From positions 2,046,001-2,110,000 of the forward strand of contig JAHRHY010000006.1 in assembly GCA_019671135.1 (NCBI GenBank): a stretch of DNA of 64,000 nucleotides, given 5' to 3'. The notes beneath the pieces were generated by a model. The model searched no databases. It was not told the DNA's origin and worked only from the letters and a program-made list of their open reading frames with translations. This stretch comes from Linnemannia hyalina. Lineage: Eukaryota; Mortierellomycota; Mortierellomycetes; Mortierellales; Mortierellaceae. Positions within the stretch are counted from its first letter, which is position 1. Each line of letters opens with the position of its first letter. This document shows positions 23,561 through 35,452 of the stretch, piece by piece. The position numbers and the translations under genes were made by a program.

Positions 23561-24219
23561 GCATCTTCAAACAATCTTCGCAGTCTTGGTTGCCGTCGTT
23601 TCGACCACTCCTGTCCTTGCTAAAACCTCTCCTTCACCTTCTAAATCACTTACTGCATCAGCATCACCTTCCCCCTCGCCAACACCACCCCCCATCGCAC
23701 TCTACCTTGCATGTCATTTTGCTCCACCCATCGCATCACTCTTTCGACCAAGCTGTAAATCGCTCACTTCTTTACCTCTTATTTTACCCACTCCCTCACC
23801 TTCTGCTATACTTTTTGTCCCTCCTTCTGTCTCACCTACTGCTTCGCCACCTCCCTCGCGTTCTTCTGCTTTGTCCTCCGAACTGCATTTTTGTGCGCAC
23901 CTTGCGCCACTCTTTGAATCACACTCTACAGCACCCAAGGCTTCACTATCTGCTTCACCTACATTGATGTGCACCGCAGTCCAACTTTCAGAGCGTTCTG
24001 CAACTCCGTCCCCATCTCCTCCAAACACTTTTCTTTGAAGATCGGCAGTGCGATACGTCTTGAGTACCTCTGTATTACCCTACATGAAAGCATGGGAGTC
24101 CGGCTGTGGGGATGATCTCGACAAACCCCAAGATCTCTGAGCTGTTTATTGTTGTCTTTGTGCAAGGCACTCTATTCGTCATTAACTTACCTGGATACGT
24201 CTTTCAGGCGCCCTTTTGA
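23561..24219 (+). pseudogene. Decayed paralogue of the 20-kb secreted protein
   Basis: Starts with a good signal peptide (MHLQTIFAVLVAVVSTTPVLA) followed by a Ser/Pro/Thr-rich stretch that stays open to 24038. The homologous part appears only after frame changes: SLKIGSAIRLEY and TLHESM (about 24030-24090) match SLKAGDVFHVEL and ALHESM of the intact gene. A further shift reveals a tail (ELFIVVFVQGTLFVI) that matches FIVVSAQGTPVVI of the third copy and ends at 24219. The Ser/Pro-rich middle may be frame-shifted or expanded sequence. A functional short secreted protein from 23561 to 24038 cannot be excluded. Confidence 0.6.
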
Positions 24220-24686
24220 TCTTCTCTTTATTATGCAACACTAGTCATGATTGCCTTTTCTTCGCCCCCTCACCTCTCAGCCCATTTTCACAACAACGTT
24301 AATAATATATCCTTATCTGACCTTTTCTCTCATCACTCCAAACCTTGGACCCGCTTGTCCGTGTCAATGCCATAAAAAAACGAGCGATACTTTTTTCTCT
24401 GTTTGAAATATGCCATCTTGTTGGAGTGAAAACCCCATTCCTCGCGTGCGTAAAAATGGGACGCAGACTCAACGCGTCCAAAGATTCGTTCAAGTGTCAT
24501 TTCTGATATGCCGTGTTTAATTCTTCTTTTTTTTACCCCAAACAACCACGGGCGAAGTGCAAAAAGAGGCAACGCAAATTAATCTAGGAGGCGACACGTA
24601 TGAGGTTGTTCAAAGAAGAATGTCCTTTCCCCTCGACGAGCGCTTTATTCCCTGTACCTTCGCATCATATTTCCTTTCAACTCATC

Positions 24687-25356
24687 ATGAGGTTCACAAC
24701 CACCGTCACTTTCTTGGCTGCCGCCGCAGTAGTCCCTGTCCTTGCCGCATCTACTACACCTTCTGCATCGCCCTCAAGCACATTTGAAAGAATGGCAGTG
24801 GGCATACAACTTTCGGTACCTCAGCCATTTTCGATTGGCATCCGAGGCTGAGATGGAAACCTGCAAGTCGGAGTTTAACGGCCATATCGAGGTCCACAAG
24901 CTCACCAAGATCGCCCCTACTTCAGAAGTCCCCGCCATGCGATGTGTCACGCTCCCGATCGAAAACTTGGGCCAAGATGCACTCCCTTCAGGCCATTCAA
25001 GTACTCACCTAGGCAGCGACCTTCCCTATTACATCATCGGTGCCTTGGAGGTGAACTGCACCCAACTGGTTGAGTCGTCGTCCATGTAGGTCAAGCGGGT
25101 CTCTGTCGGTGATTTTGGTTCGATCGAGGTCATGATTGGCAACCTTATCTATGTCACTGTGTTGATGGTGGCCGCATTCACGACACGACCCGAGTATCTC
25201 CGTAGGACCCTACATGAGAGCTATAGGACGTCAAAGTCAGTGATGGTTTCGCCCCGGTCTCCTTCAGAATTCATTGTGGTCTCAGCTCAAGGAACCCCTG
25301 TTGTTATACAGGATACCACCAAAGTCTTCACCGCACCCAATCGTGATGCTCAATGA
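24687..25356 (+). pseudogene. Second decayed paralogue of the 20-kb secreted protein
   Basis: A signal peptide (MRFTTTVTFLAAAAVVPVLAAS) is followed within 30 codons by sequence that must be read one frame over. From there (about 24790) SEMETCKSEFNGHIEVHK matches SEMHTFKGDYIGHLQVHK of the intact gene, and GSIEVMIGN and LRRTLHES match further on. An in-frame TAG lies at about 25087 (between SSSM and VKRV, where the intact gene has SSSIGVKRV). Compared with the intact gene, about 190 residues after the signal peptide are missing, so the copy arose with a large internal deletion or decayed after one. Confidence 0.75.
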
Positions 25357-26463
25357 GGCATATGTTTCTGTCACTATCTTTTTCTTGCGTTTTCCTTCTT
25401 TCTTTTTCACTCACTTTCTCTTCTCTTTCTCATAGAAAATAAACTAGTGGCTACGTTATATTATAAATGCAGACGCGTCCCGACATTGCTCATGTTTGTC
25501 TGGCCTTTTTATGTGTGCTAATGTCACGAATGGATTGTCGACTTGTGAAGTAAAGTAAGATTACGCAAGAAAATTAAAGAAAGTGAGAGGGCTATGCATG
25601 CCACGTTGATAACCACACCTTCATGTTTTTCTTTCTGCGACAGTCGGATAATTGACCCCGTGTGTTTTTTTCCTACTTCTCCGTTGGACTGCCTCGCTTC
25701 ATCCATTCCTTCCGCTAACTCCTGGTAATATATTCCAACACCGTTTCGGACCTTGCTCTCTTTCTCTCTTTCCTTTTATCCTTCCTTTCTTTCTTCCCCC
25801 CTCGTTCCCTGCTGCCGTTTAGCGCTTTTTGTTCGTACTTGAGAGTCGTTGATCAATTTCCCACCTCACCAGAATCATTAACTCTGATATGATACCAAAC
25901 ACAAGCGATGATTCACCACACTGGAAACGACAATCTCTGTATCACCCCTAAACCCTCGCAAAGTCCTGATTCACTATGTCTACTAATAGTGTACGAGATG
26001 TATAAACATGGTTAATATTTTTCTTATGACTGTTTGGTGGGCCATACCCCTTGAGATTTGTTCCCTCCCTTCACCTTTATTGCTCTCACTCCATTGAATG
26101 CATACAGCTTGGGTTGGAGCGGCTTCGTAACTGAAGAGGAACAATGTGAGAAAGATAAAAGCGGGGCTTTGATCGAGATAGGGAGGGAATAAATGGAGGC
26201 GCCTCAGCTCAACTATTTCGAGGTCTTTTTCTCAGGAGCTTCCCCGTTTCTTTTTTTTCTTAGGCTTCCCTTCCTTCGCTCTCTCTCAATTTCTCATTTC
26301 CTTTACCTCTTTTCCTTCGCTATTCGCTCTTTTCGTTTCCTTCGGACCCTTTCGTTCTATATACTCCTTCCATTTCTCACCTTCTTCACCCTCCCTCCAC
26401 TCCCTCCAGCATCATCTAACACTGCTTCTTCCTTCTTCCTCCATCATCTTACATGCTACCACA
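25357..26463. other. Intergenic, promoter of the lectin-esterase gene at its end
   Basis: No gene recognised. T/C-rich runs lie at 25370-25430 and 25755-25805, and a long pyrimidine-rich stretch (26230-26455) leads into the ATG at 26464. Confidence 0.45.
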
Positions 26464-28960
26464 ATGCATTTTATTCATCTGGCAAAAGCTTCCACCTTGG
26501 CGATCATCCTCTTCCCTCTGATCGCCATCTCTCATGAACGCTGCGGGGTCTCAACCATTGTTTCTGCAGCACCAACCAATTTGAAAGCAGGATCATGGAT
26601 CAACAAACGCCTGCATGTGTCAAGGGCACCTAGAGCTGAAACCATCGATGGCGCCCATATTCTGCTCAAGAACGATGTCGATACCTCGACACCTCGGTAT
26701 TCGTTTTTGCTGTTGTCTAAACCACGGAACTATTATGAGGCTGCCGATGCCTGCGAGTTTATGTCTGACAGTAAGGGTCTTGGACGATTTGGAGATGATA
26801 TGTTCAAATGTAAACCTTGCCCAAGAATAAGGAACTAATGGTAGTTTGACTTTATGTACAGGCGCATTTCTCTATGTTCCTGATTCACCAGCTGCAAAGG
26901 AACTAAACGAGCTGTTGAAGAACAACCCAACTGCACAGCCAGAAGTAGCAGCCTCCACCAACTTTTGGGTCCTCAGCAGTAAGCCTTCTATGTCTCTTCT
27001 CACCTTTTACTGGACTTTATTGTTCTAAGCGTTTCATTTTGCTCACACAAATACATTTGTCGTTGCTGTTCATACTTGTTGCCAGCCTTACCTAGTGTCG
27101 GATGCAGGTCGCTGAGCAAGAACACCGAAAAGACAGAATCCTCGCCCTGTATCACAAAGCTTCCCGTTATATGTGTCAACACCGCTCCACGACGCACCCT
27201 CGCTGTCCAAGATATCACCCGCCAAATCTCTGTCAAGACAGCTATCGGGACCATCCAAGGATTCCGTGACCAAAACTCGTTCAGGTTCCTGGGTATTCAC
27301 TACGGAGAGGCACCCGTGGGTAACTTGCGGTTCGCGGCACCGGTTGCTAAGGCACCCTTTACGTCGACTCTGGATGCGACTGCGTTTGGATATGTTTGTC
27401 CCCAACCGGCGTTTGCTATTCCCACTGCGGGTTCGCTGAACAACGGTGCTGAGGCGGATGAGGATTGTTTGAACCTTAATGTCTTCACGCCCAGTCTCAA
27501 GAGCAAGACGCAGAATGGGTTGCCAGTCATGGTCTACATCCATGGTGGTGGATACACCTCGTAGGTCACTCGATTGGATAAAGTTCTTGCATATGTGTGT
27601 CAGTTAGTGTTGCGACAAGGTATGAATAACAACCATCTTAACTGCAAATAGATTCGCGGGATCGACGGTCTTGTTCGAGCCTGGCAATCTCGTCTCTCGA
27701 GGAGGCGTGGTAGTCGTGACGATTAACTACCGTCTGGGTCTGCTGGGATTCACCGAGAGCCCAGACTTCCCTCGCACGGACGTCCCTGGAAACCAAGCCA
27801 TTCACGACACGATCATGGCTCTCCGCTGGGTGAAAGACCATATTGCTAACTTCGGAGGTGACCCTAGTCGGGTCACTGTCTTTGGAGAGTCTGCTGGTGC
27901 CGTGACCATCCGAGCCCTTTTGTCTGCTTCCTCTTCTTGGGACCTGTACAGCAACGTCATTGGCCAGAGCGATCCTATCGACATACCTTTCAAGTCCCCG
28001 AAGGACGCAGCTGAGCTCTCGACCTACTTTTTTGAGGCTTTGAATTGCGGAACCACGGATATTGCTTGCGCCCGGTCAAAGCCCATCGCCCAGGTCTTGA
28101 TAGCCCAGGGTCTGGCAAACGACAAGATGTTGGCGGCACAGAACTGGACCACCAACTGCTTGGTTGAACGACCTACCATCGACGGCACCTTGATCCCAGC
28201 TGAGTTTAGCGACCTTGTCAAGAGGGGCCACTTCAACTCAAAAGCGAACATCATGTGGGGTACCACCAGGGACGAAGCCGGTCGGTTCTTGGAAGCGTAC
28301 ATACCGGTCCCTTATCCTGCAAACTCAAGCAACTACCAAACAGTCTTCCAGGGCCTCTTAGGACAGCAACGCCAAGAAAGGCTCATCCAGAGTGGACTCA
28401 TCGAAAAGTACGGTCTCAACTCGGACTCTCAGGAACTGATGAACTACTTTTATACGTCGTTTTACTTCTACTGTCCACTCCAGTACATCAGTCGTCAAAT
28501 CGCCGCCCAATCAACCACACCTCACATCTACAACTTCCAGTTCAACCGAGGCCGCGGCATCCCTATCGTCGACTCTGGCACCCGATTCTGTGCTTCCGAC
28601 AAGCATATCTGCCACGCAAAGGATATCATCCCCGTCTTTGGTAGCGGTGCCATCGCACCATCCACCTTCCAGACTGGAGAAGACGCCCGCTTCGCCCGCC
28701 AGATTATCGATCGTTGGACTACATTCGCCAAGACTGGTAATCCGAACCCCTCTCCAGATTTAGTCGGTGTCGAGAACACCAACCCGGATGTGACGAGTAT
28801 TCAATGGACGCCATATCATGCACAGAACCCGGTTCTAGAGCTTGATTTGGAGAGCAAGATGGTTCTGCAGGGGATGCAGGAGGTGTGTGGGTTTTTTGAT
28901 GAGAAGATCAAGTATGATTTTGATTGGCGGAATCCCACTAGTCCACTCTCGCAGTCGTAG
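26464..28960 (+). CDS. Secreted type-B carboxylesterase with N-terminal C-type-lectin-like domain
   Basis: Four exons (26464-26809, 26862-26978, 27086-27560, 27652-28960) give 748 residues. A hydrophobic leader (residues 1-25) suggests secretion. Residues about 60-225 look like a C-type-lectin-like domain: YYEAADAC, a FLYVPDS/AKEL block, FWVLSS, then GC, SPC and LPVICV, giving the usual four cysteines. The Ca-binding EPN/QPD and WND motifs are absent, so sugar binding is doubtful. The remainder is a carboxylesterase (alpha/beta hydrolase): EDCLNLNVFTP, HGGGYTS oxyanion loop, nucleophile in FGESAG (about residue 392), acid in TRDEAGRF (about 519) and His in ICHAKD (about 632). Substrate unknown. 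The lectin-esterase fusion also appears in the decayed paralogue at 50.3 kb. The last about 660 bp were copied to 37.2 kb. Confidence 0.85.
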
Positions 28961-30159
28961 TTTTTTTTCTTCTTTCTTTCGGCATCCACCTTTTGTTTCA
29001 TATAGATTGCATACCTTCCGAAAAAAAATTGAAAATCATCATGGTGCTAACGCGCTTCATCTGAGACAAAGTCAATGCGCGTCTGCGCCCCCCTCCTCCC
29101 TTTCTTTGTGTTTGTATGTGTGTGAAATACGAAACACAATATGGTTATGAAGGAGCGTACTAGCATGAGAACGTAGGGTGGGAGATGGAAGAAATGAGGG
29201 GGAGTGTTAGGTACCATAGCTAACCTTTGAGCGAAAAGAGTGATGATATGTTCACGTATTGAGTTATGCTGCCTCTCGTACTCGTATGTGTCCGTGCTTC
29301 AATGATCAAAAATAAAGCTAGTCTCCTATTCATTATTGACTGACTTTCCCAAGGTAGTTCTTACTTCGTAGAGTAGTGGAAAAGAAGAACGCCCTAAAAC
29401 GTCGTGTCATTTTAATCAGTGTCTACTTGACGAACAATATCCCACGTCTTTTTGACTGTCCGTTACCCTTTCTCCCCTTACAAGCGATTTTGTTAATCCT
29501 CACGATTTTTACTTTCATTCCCTGCAACATTAACTTCAAAGGAATGAACCAGCAAGAGAGAAAAGAAGGGGCAATCGATAGCGCCCAAAAAAGACCCTTT
29601 CTTTGGACCTCTGACAAACATTTTACTCGTCTCCTTGTCTGCTGCTAGGGCGTTGGGCCTGCATCACTATGGAATGCTTTTCTTGTCAACACACCCGCCC
29701 ACATATCTACACACTCCCTTCCTTTAACTTGCCCACACATTTTAAATTGTCATTTACTACCCCACAAGCATTCTTTCTTCTTAACGGAGTAAAAAGCAAA
29801 GAAGTGAAATCGAAGGTGAGACTGATAAGGGCAAGAAAAAGGGGCAATGACATGTGTGGGAAGAAATCAAAAGAAGGCAAGCATGCAAATTAACACACAG
29901 TTGTATGTTGGAAGCAACGACAAGGTTTTGTTAGATGGTTCACGCGCTCTCACTCTACTATCCTACCATCCAACCCTACTACTACCTCTTCACCCTTCAC
30001 CCTTTTTATTCTTTTATTTTCTTCTTCCTCATAGACAACTCCATCCCATTCCACCTACTGACAGGCTGACCTTCTCGGTGTCTTTCAACCCTATCTCCCA
30101 CACGCCCCATTACCCTTAAAGGCTCATCCACGCCACATCAGTAACACCGACAGGTCTTA
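28961..30159. other. Non-coding 3' flank within duplication unit A
   Basis: No gene recognised. The stretch is nearly the same as 37851-39000 in unit B, with scattered substitutions and small indels in all frames, which argues against a conserved protein. Confidence 0.5.
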
Positions 30160-30666
30160 TTGTGCACTTCACATAAAATGTTTTGTTTTGGACACTAAAC
30201 CTCAATTAGCCAGCTTTTCAGAACAACATTTTTGTTCCACGTCCATGCAAACCCCGCTCGCAACTAGATTAGTGGTTAATTTTTTTTACTCATTTTGGTT
30301 GAAAGGCACATTATACACAGATTAGCGGCTTATAATGGTTTATAGATTTTTTTATTCCGAGCACGATAGACAGTTATAAACCAGTCACATATGTGTGAAT
30401 AGATTGTTTCATGTGCCCTCTCCTCTCGTGCCTGTGCCTGAACACATTGAGAACTGCGTTGCCCTCCTGCTTACATCACACTCTCTGCCCTCTATTCCTC
30501 TCTGCTCTTCCCTCCCTCTATCCCTAGGTCCTTCTATCATCACTCTCTCTACTCCCCTCTCTACTATCCTCTTCTCTCCTCCTTCCCTCAGCATTGCCCT
30601 CACCCTGCTCCTAACCATATGTAGAGCGAGCTGACATGTAACACTGTGATAGACCAAGGATGGTGT

Positions 30667-33600
30667 TTATTCTCTTCTCTTTGGGTACTTTCTCGAGGGT
30701 GCTTTGGGAAGAGCCTTGTAGTATTTATCAATTGAACCAACAGTATCGATTTGCCCTCTTACGAAGGCAAGTGCATTGTTTACGGCGGACTTGTCAACCT
30801 GCAAGCCAGCTGGGATAGAGCGCAGAACCGAATGTACAATGTCCTTCTTCCACTTGTAGAGCTGTGCATCTTTGCCTCGCCACGCTGAACCGAACCACCT
30901 ATTAAGCTCTGCGATGGAGGGGGACCCATCGACGCCGTGGTAAACCCACTCTTGCCACAGTTGGTCGAGCGTATTCGGTCGTGGGATCAGCTTGCACTCG
31001 GGCATTAGGGGCATATGGTGTTGGGTCTCTCCTCTCGCCCTCTTCTCGTCGGCGACTAAGGCGGCTACTTGTCGCATTCTGTCCTCGACATTGTCGCTGG
31101 GGTTGAAAGCGGCCAGAGCTGCGCGGCGGTGCGCATCCCTTGAAAGAACTGCAGTGGAAGAAGTCAGAGGTCTTGATTCTTGCTGGCCAGCGTCCGGCTC
31201 TGGAAGCTGAAGAAGAGCGATGGCGGTAGCCATAGTGGTACTCTGGCTTGCTACACTGCCGTTGACGTCGTCACTGACCTTCACCTCATCGTCCTCGCTA
31301 ATCGCCACCACGGCTTCCACCGTTGACTTGAGAGCTTGCATCAACTGAGATCGAACGGCATCCTTGTTCAAACATTGTCGCTTGTTGCCTGCCAGTTTGT
31401 CATTGTTGCCAATGCACCGCTTCAAGTCCTTCAGCTCGGATGCTGTCCTATCATTCTGAGCTTGTAAAGTAGCTGCTAGAACATTCATACCGGCGTGCAA
31501 ACTCTGAAGTCCGGCTTGCTGGCTTTGCTGCAGGCTCCGGATTGCAGCATCTTGGACACCGAGCCTCGCGCCGACCCTGTCAAACTCCAGTTGGATGATG
31601 GGTGTGGCAGATGCGAGGGAATCCGTGAGAGGAGAGGGATTTCTCATGCTCTCGAGTAGGGTTTGCTGGAAATCTTGAAACGCAGGTGTTTTGAAGACAG
31701 GGTGATCGAAAACAGGGTGCGCGGCGGCAGCACCACCCCCGGACAGGATGACAGCTGCATCCTGAAGGATAACCTTTCGCAGGTGGGCGAGAAGGCTAAG
31801 ATGGCGCTTTCTTGAAATGACCTCATTCGACAGAACGGTCTGCATATCCTTGTCCGTGTACACCTGCTTGACTTCCTTGCACTCGCCCCGTCGCAGCTTC
31901 TCACGCAACTCCTCGCGTCCGTGGAAAACGTCGCAGTCACGCATAATGTTGTCAATCGTGAGCCTCCAGAACGTGTCGGAGCAAGCATCCTCGATGAAAG
32001 GGAACAACTGCCTTTGGAGCTCAATGCTGGGGATCACAGTGTTCCGAGCCAACCAAAAGCGCTCTAGACGGTCGCGGTCAAATCCAGCCAATCGAAGGGC
32101 CACTGAAGGCTCTACACCCTCGAGATAGTGAGTTGAGAGACGGTTCGATGCCCAGTTCCCGTGCTTAGCGATAGCCTCTACCGTAGATCCACACATATGC
32201 GCGAATCTGGAGCCGTGCTTGCGCCCAAGGTGAGTCACTGTGCCCTTGTCCAATATCCCGCTCTCATGAAGAGCCTCCACCTGCGCCTGGAACTGGGAGT
32301 TGTAAGTCATCGGTGCATCCATTGGTTTGTTTCCAGCTAACAGATGGTAGTCGGTCCATTTAGGGTTGGTGAGATCAGGCGCCCTTTTGTTTTTGCTCTT
32401 AGTACAGCAAAAAAAAGGAAGAGGTGGGGGGAAGAACGCATTATTAAATGAGTGTTGAAATATGAGTGACACGACGCGTCGGCCGCCGACATTTACCACA
32501 TGCACGCCACTTACCGACCAAAGCTCAAGCAAATAAAAGGCTAGCGCGCCAACTGGACACACATCTACTTCTTTGTTCCGAACTGCAACTCCATACTGAA
32601 TCTTGCCGTCCTTGTTCGTCTTGCCTTGCCTCATCATCAGCACAACTCCAAGCACGAATTGGCCTTCTCTGCAGCTGGCATCGTTCGTATTTTTGTTGCG
32701 GTTGGGCTCGACGTCGTGGGCGAAAAGATCCGGGAGTCGGATCTGGCGTGTGACCTCGCTGCGGAACATCATAAAAAAGCAAAGACTTACATCCGCACGG
32801 TCGCGTAACCCTTTCAAGCGGCGCTTTCTCAAGCTGGCTGCGCCCTCCACATTGCGCATCCAGAATCGCTTCATTAGCTGCCGAACAATCGAAGTTGGGT
32901 TCTGGGTGAAGTCGATAGAGCCAAAGTCGGTATCTGTCGACCTCTTCCTGGCGGACATCCTCACGCGGTAAACGTCGATCAGAGGTTGAAGGTACGTCTT
33001 CGGGGCCGGAACTGTGCCATAATCCATCGCTAAATTGTTCCTGTCTTCACACTGATGCTTATAGAGGTCGCCAATGGCAGCGAGGTGCAAGAGAATGGTT
33101 GCCGTCGAGTACCACCGCTCTTCACTGTTATCGTTGTTGCTGTTGTGGATGTCAACGTCTCGACTGGCGTCCCCCTCGCAGTCGTCATCGCTTTTGTCCT
33201 CCACATCGCCTCCATCGACATCATCATCAGAACACGGGTCATCCATATTTGCCCGCCGTTCGCCGGACTTGTCCTTGCTGTTGTTGCCCTTCCTGTCTCT
33301 TGGCAACGGTTTGATCCGTATAATACCTATAGCATTTATATTTTCGTTAGTTCTTATAATTTCAAACACCACCATAGCGTTTCGTCGTCGTCGTCGTATC
33401 GTATGACCGCTCACATTAGTTCCATTCTTCATATTCATACCGTTTTGAGGATCTTCCGTCTCGCAGGTCAGGCAAGCAAAGTAACGGGTTACTTTGCCTT
33501 TCGTGACGTTGTAATCATCCTTATATCCAGAAACGTCGCACCATTCCTATACCAATGGATGGAGTGATTGAGTTAGTTAGTGCGTCGAGTCGGGGGCCAT

Positions 33601-33847
33601 AGTTTATCTATGCTTGTGCAAAAATGGGGGTACATTTTACAATTTGCCATACCATGAACTTCTCCTGGTACCGATCATACTGGTCCCGCGTCGACTGGGC
33701 TTGCAAGGACTTGCGAGCTTCGGCCACAAGCTGGGAGCTTGCTAGCTCCTTCTGCTTATTACAGAGGTGATTTTGCTGTTCAACCCTATTGCGTTCGCGG
33801 TAGGTTTCCAGCTTAGATTTTGCTCTTGCCGGCTGGCTGCCTTGCAT
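30667..33847 (-). CDS. Crypton-type tyrosine recombinase with GCR1_C domain
   Basis: Read as exon 1 at 33847-33653 and exon 2 from 33546, joined in phase (KFM/EWCDVSGYKD). The start is tentative; the first Met in the conserved frame was chosen. The N-terminal helical region (YDRYQEKF onward) resembles a core-binding domain, followed by an Asp-rich linker. The catalytic domain has the first Arg in MMFRSEVTR (about 32760), HxxR in HLGR (about 32230), HGNW (about 32157) and the Tyr in HYLEG (about 32125). This R-H-R-H-Y set is that of fungal Cryptons. A GCR1_C-like domain ends the protein (SIAELNRWFGSAWRG). A second intron of 117 nt (32514-32398, GTAAGT donor, in-frame length) is likely, because the sequence read through it is Pro/Phe-rich. 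No stop interrupts the frame, so the element could be recently active. Confidence 0.82.
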
Positions 33848-34079
33848 GCTCGTCTGCTGCCGTTTGTTTCGTGCTATGGCTTTGCCTTTAACAGAAAAGC
33901 TGCACGACTTGTTTAACGCGAAACAATAAAACAATAGAACGAAATAGTAAGTATGGTGGTATGGTGGATGCCAATCAGGTACAGGACATATCGCCCCAAT
34001 TGTGCAAAGACCTTTTTAGCTTACCCGTGTCATTAATTAGTCGGGTATTGGGGGGGGGGGGGGGGTTGTGTGTAATGTG

Positions 34080-34206
34080 TATTGGGGTGTGGGCTTGTTT
34101 GAATCAGGCTAATGTGGCGATGTGAAGTGAGAAAGAGGGAAGATTGGGGTGTGGGCTTGTCTGAATGAGGCTAATGTGGCGATGTGGAGTGGAGAAAGAG
34201 GGAAGA
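34080..34206. repeat. Tandem direct repeat, two units of about 63 bp
   Basis: ATTGGGGTGTGGGCTTGT starts both units (34080 and 34144) and the similarity continues through GGCTAATGTGGCGATGTG and AGAAAGAGGGAAG. It follows a run of G (about 34054-34071) inside the Crypton-like element, upstream of its gene. Confidence 0.85.
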
Positions 34207-34929
34207 ATGGAATGCATGCGTTCCATGTGGATGATTCCGCCAGAAAAAAAAAATTATGCAAGGCTGCCTATCGGTTTAAAACCGTGCCTATGCCGACGGG
34301 GATAAACCCATATGTGTCACGTGACTTTTATAAACCGACCTTATGTGGATAACCCCGCAATACCTCCTTGATAGATCGTGACTTTTCTGATGTCTGGATC
34401 ATATCAATGTTATTTTGTGTGCGGACACCATGGTGCCATAAGATCGCGTTTGTACTGCTCGCTATATGGCCAACCGAATACATGCAATGCTCCCATGAGT
34501 GAGAATCTCGTACGTACGCAACAAGCGCAACTAATACCGCTATTTTCACCTTAAGAAAGGAAGGGCTTGGGTTACCTTTTTTGACATCGAGACCAAGAAA
34601 AAAAAGGAGCTGAGCCGGTCCACTCGAGCGAAGACTGCAGAGTTACCCACCCCTCCAAGATCAAGTCAGCAGGAAAGACCCAATGTAGGAACGCGGACCA
34701 TTTCAAGATCATGAACAGAGTTTACCCAGAACCGAAAAATCCCCTCACCGATAAATGATCCTGGGTTCGATGTGTAAAAGATAAACAAGGCCACGCGCAT
34801 TTCGACTCTCACACCTCTCCTCTTTTTTCATCAACTTTTTGTTTTATTATCTGTCGATCAGTCATGCGTGATGTTCGGTAATCCTCGTGCATGTGCACAT
34901 CCATCCTTTCGTCTCCTTCCTACTCCCAT

Positions 34930-35430
34930 TCAAGCAATAGCCTCAAATCGCCAAGGAGACGTCCTGCCTTCCTCAAAAGGGCGCAACGCCAACCGAGGCG
35001 GGTACACCCGCAACATCGAAATATCAACCACCATGACCTCTCCGTGAAGCAGATAAGGGTATCCGATATGGTACTCGTTCTTCCTTCCATACCCAGTCGT
35101 GCCCACCGGGTTAATCGTCCACACTTGCTTGTCATCCGACGAGACAATGATGCTCACTTGTTGGTCTAGAGAAATAGGTTTTTGGAAAGCCAGGTAGGCG
35201 TTTGTGCCTTCGTGCTGCAGTGTGGCTATCATTGCGCCCGCCGAGGCGACGCAGTCCGAGGGAGAGTAGGAGGAGCTGGTAGTGAGGATCCAGATCCCAG
35301 TCTCGTTACGAGAGGGATCTTCTGGTCCGAGGGTGGCAATGGAGCTTGCGCTCTCTGCGGGGATGATTAGACTGCCTTGATCTGGGGAGCGCCGGATCTT
35401 GTAGCGGCCGTTCTGGATTGTCTTTGTCAT
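34930..35430 (-). CDS. Small beta-trefoil-like protein (copy A)
   Basis: Intronless, 166 residues, no signal peptide. It begins MTKTIQNGRYKIRR and ends SPWRFEAIA. The pattern is reminiscent of fungal beta-trefoil proteins such as the I66 (cospin-like) peptidase inhibitors and small ricin-B-type lectins: an NGxYxIR start, internal WILT, AYLAF and VWTINP repeats, and a final PPRLALRP plus WRFE. The family call is tentative. A close paralogue lies at 39612-40091 in unit B with the same start and end but several indels that keep the frame, which suggests that both are under coding constraint. The leader on its 5' side now contains a solo LTR inserted 22 bp upstream of the ATG, which could alter its expression. 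Confidence 0.75.
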   Translation of the reverse strand: MTKTIQNGRYKIRRSPDQGSLIIPAESASSIATLGPEDPSRNETGIWILTTSSSYSPSDCVASAGAMIATLQHEGTNAYLAFQKPISLDQQVSIIVSSDDKQVWTINPVGTTGYGRKNEYHIGYPYLLHGEVMVVDISMLRVYPPRLALRPFEEGRTSPWRFEAIA

Positions 35431-35452
35431 AGTGTTTGGTTGTATCTATCTG

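Larger units (their letters stand above)
30160..34360 (-). mobile_element. Crypton-like tyrosine-recombinase element, about 4.2 kb
   Basis: Unit B has the uninterrupted sequence GTCTCACCTCATTGATAG near 38999, whereas unit A is split here: left flank GGTCTTA/TTGTGCAC (30153 on) and right flank CCGCAA/TACCTCCTTGATAG (34355 on). That defines an insertion of about 4.2 kb with TA at both junctions. CACATAA lies near the left end (30170-30176) and its complement TTATGTG near the right end (34341-34347), within a weak inverted similarity beginning TTG at both ends. The element carries a tyrosine-recombinase/GCR1_C gene on the minus strand and a 16-18 nt G run near 34054. The exact ends are uncertain by a few bases. 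Confidence 0.8.

Noticed and set aside
32735..32772. GTAAGT...CAG within the Crypton gene as a short intron
   Set aside because: It would be only about 32 nt, and the sequence read through it contains the conserved catalytic Arg block (FRSEVTR).
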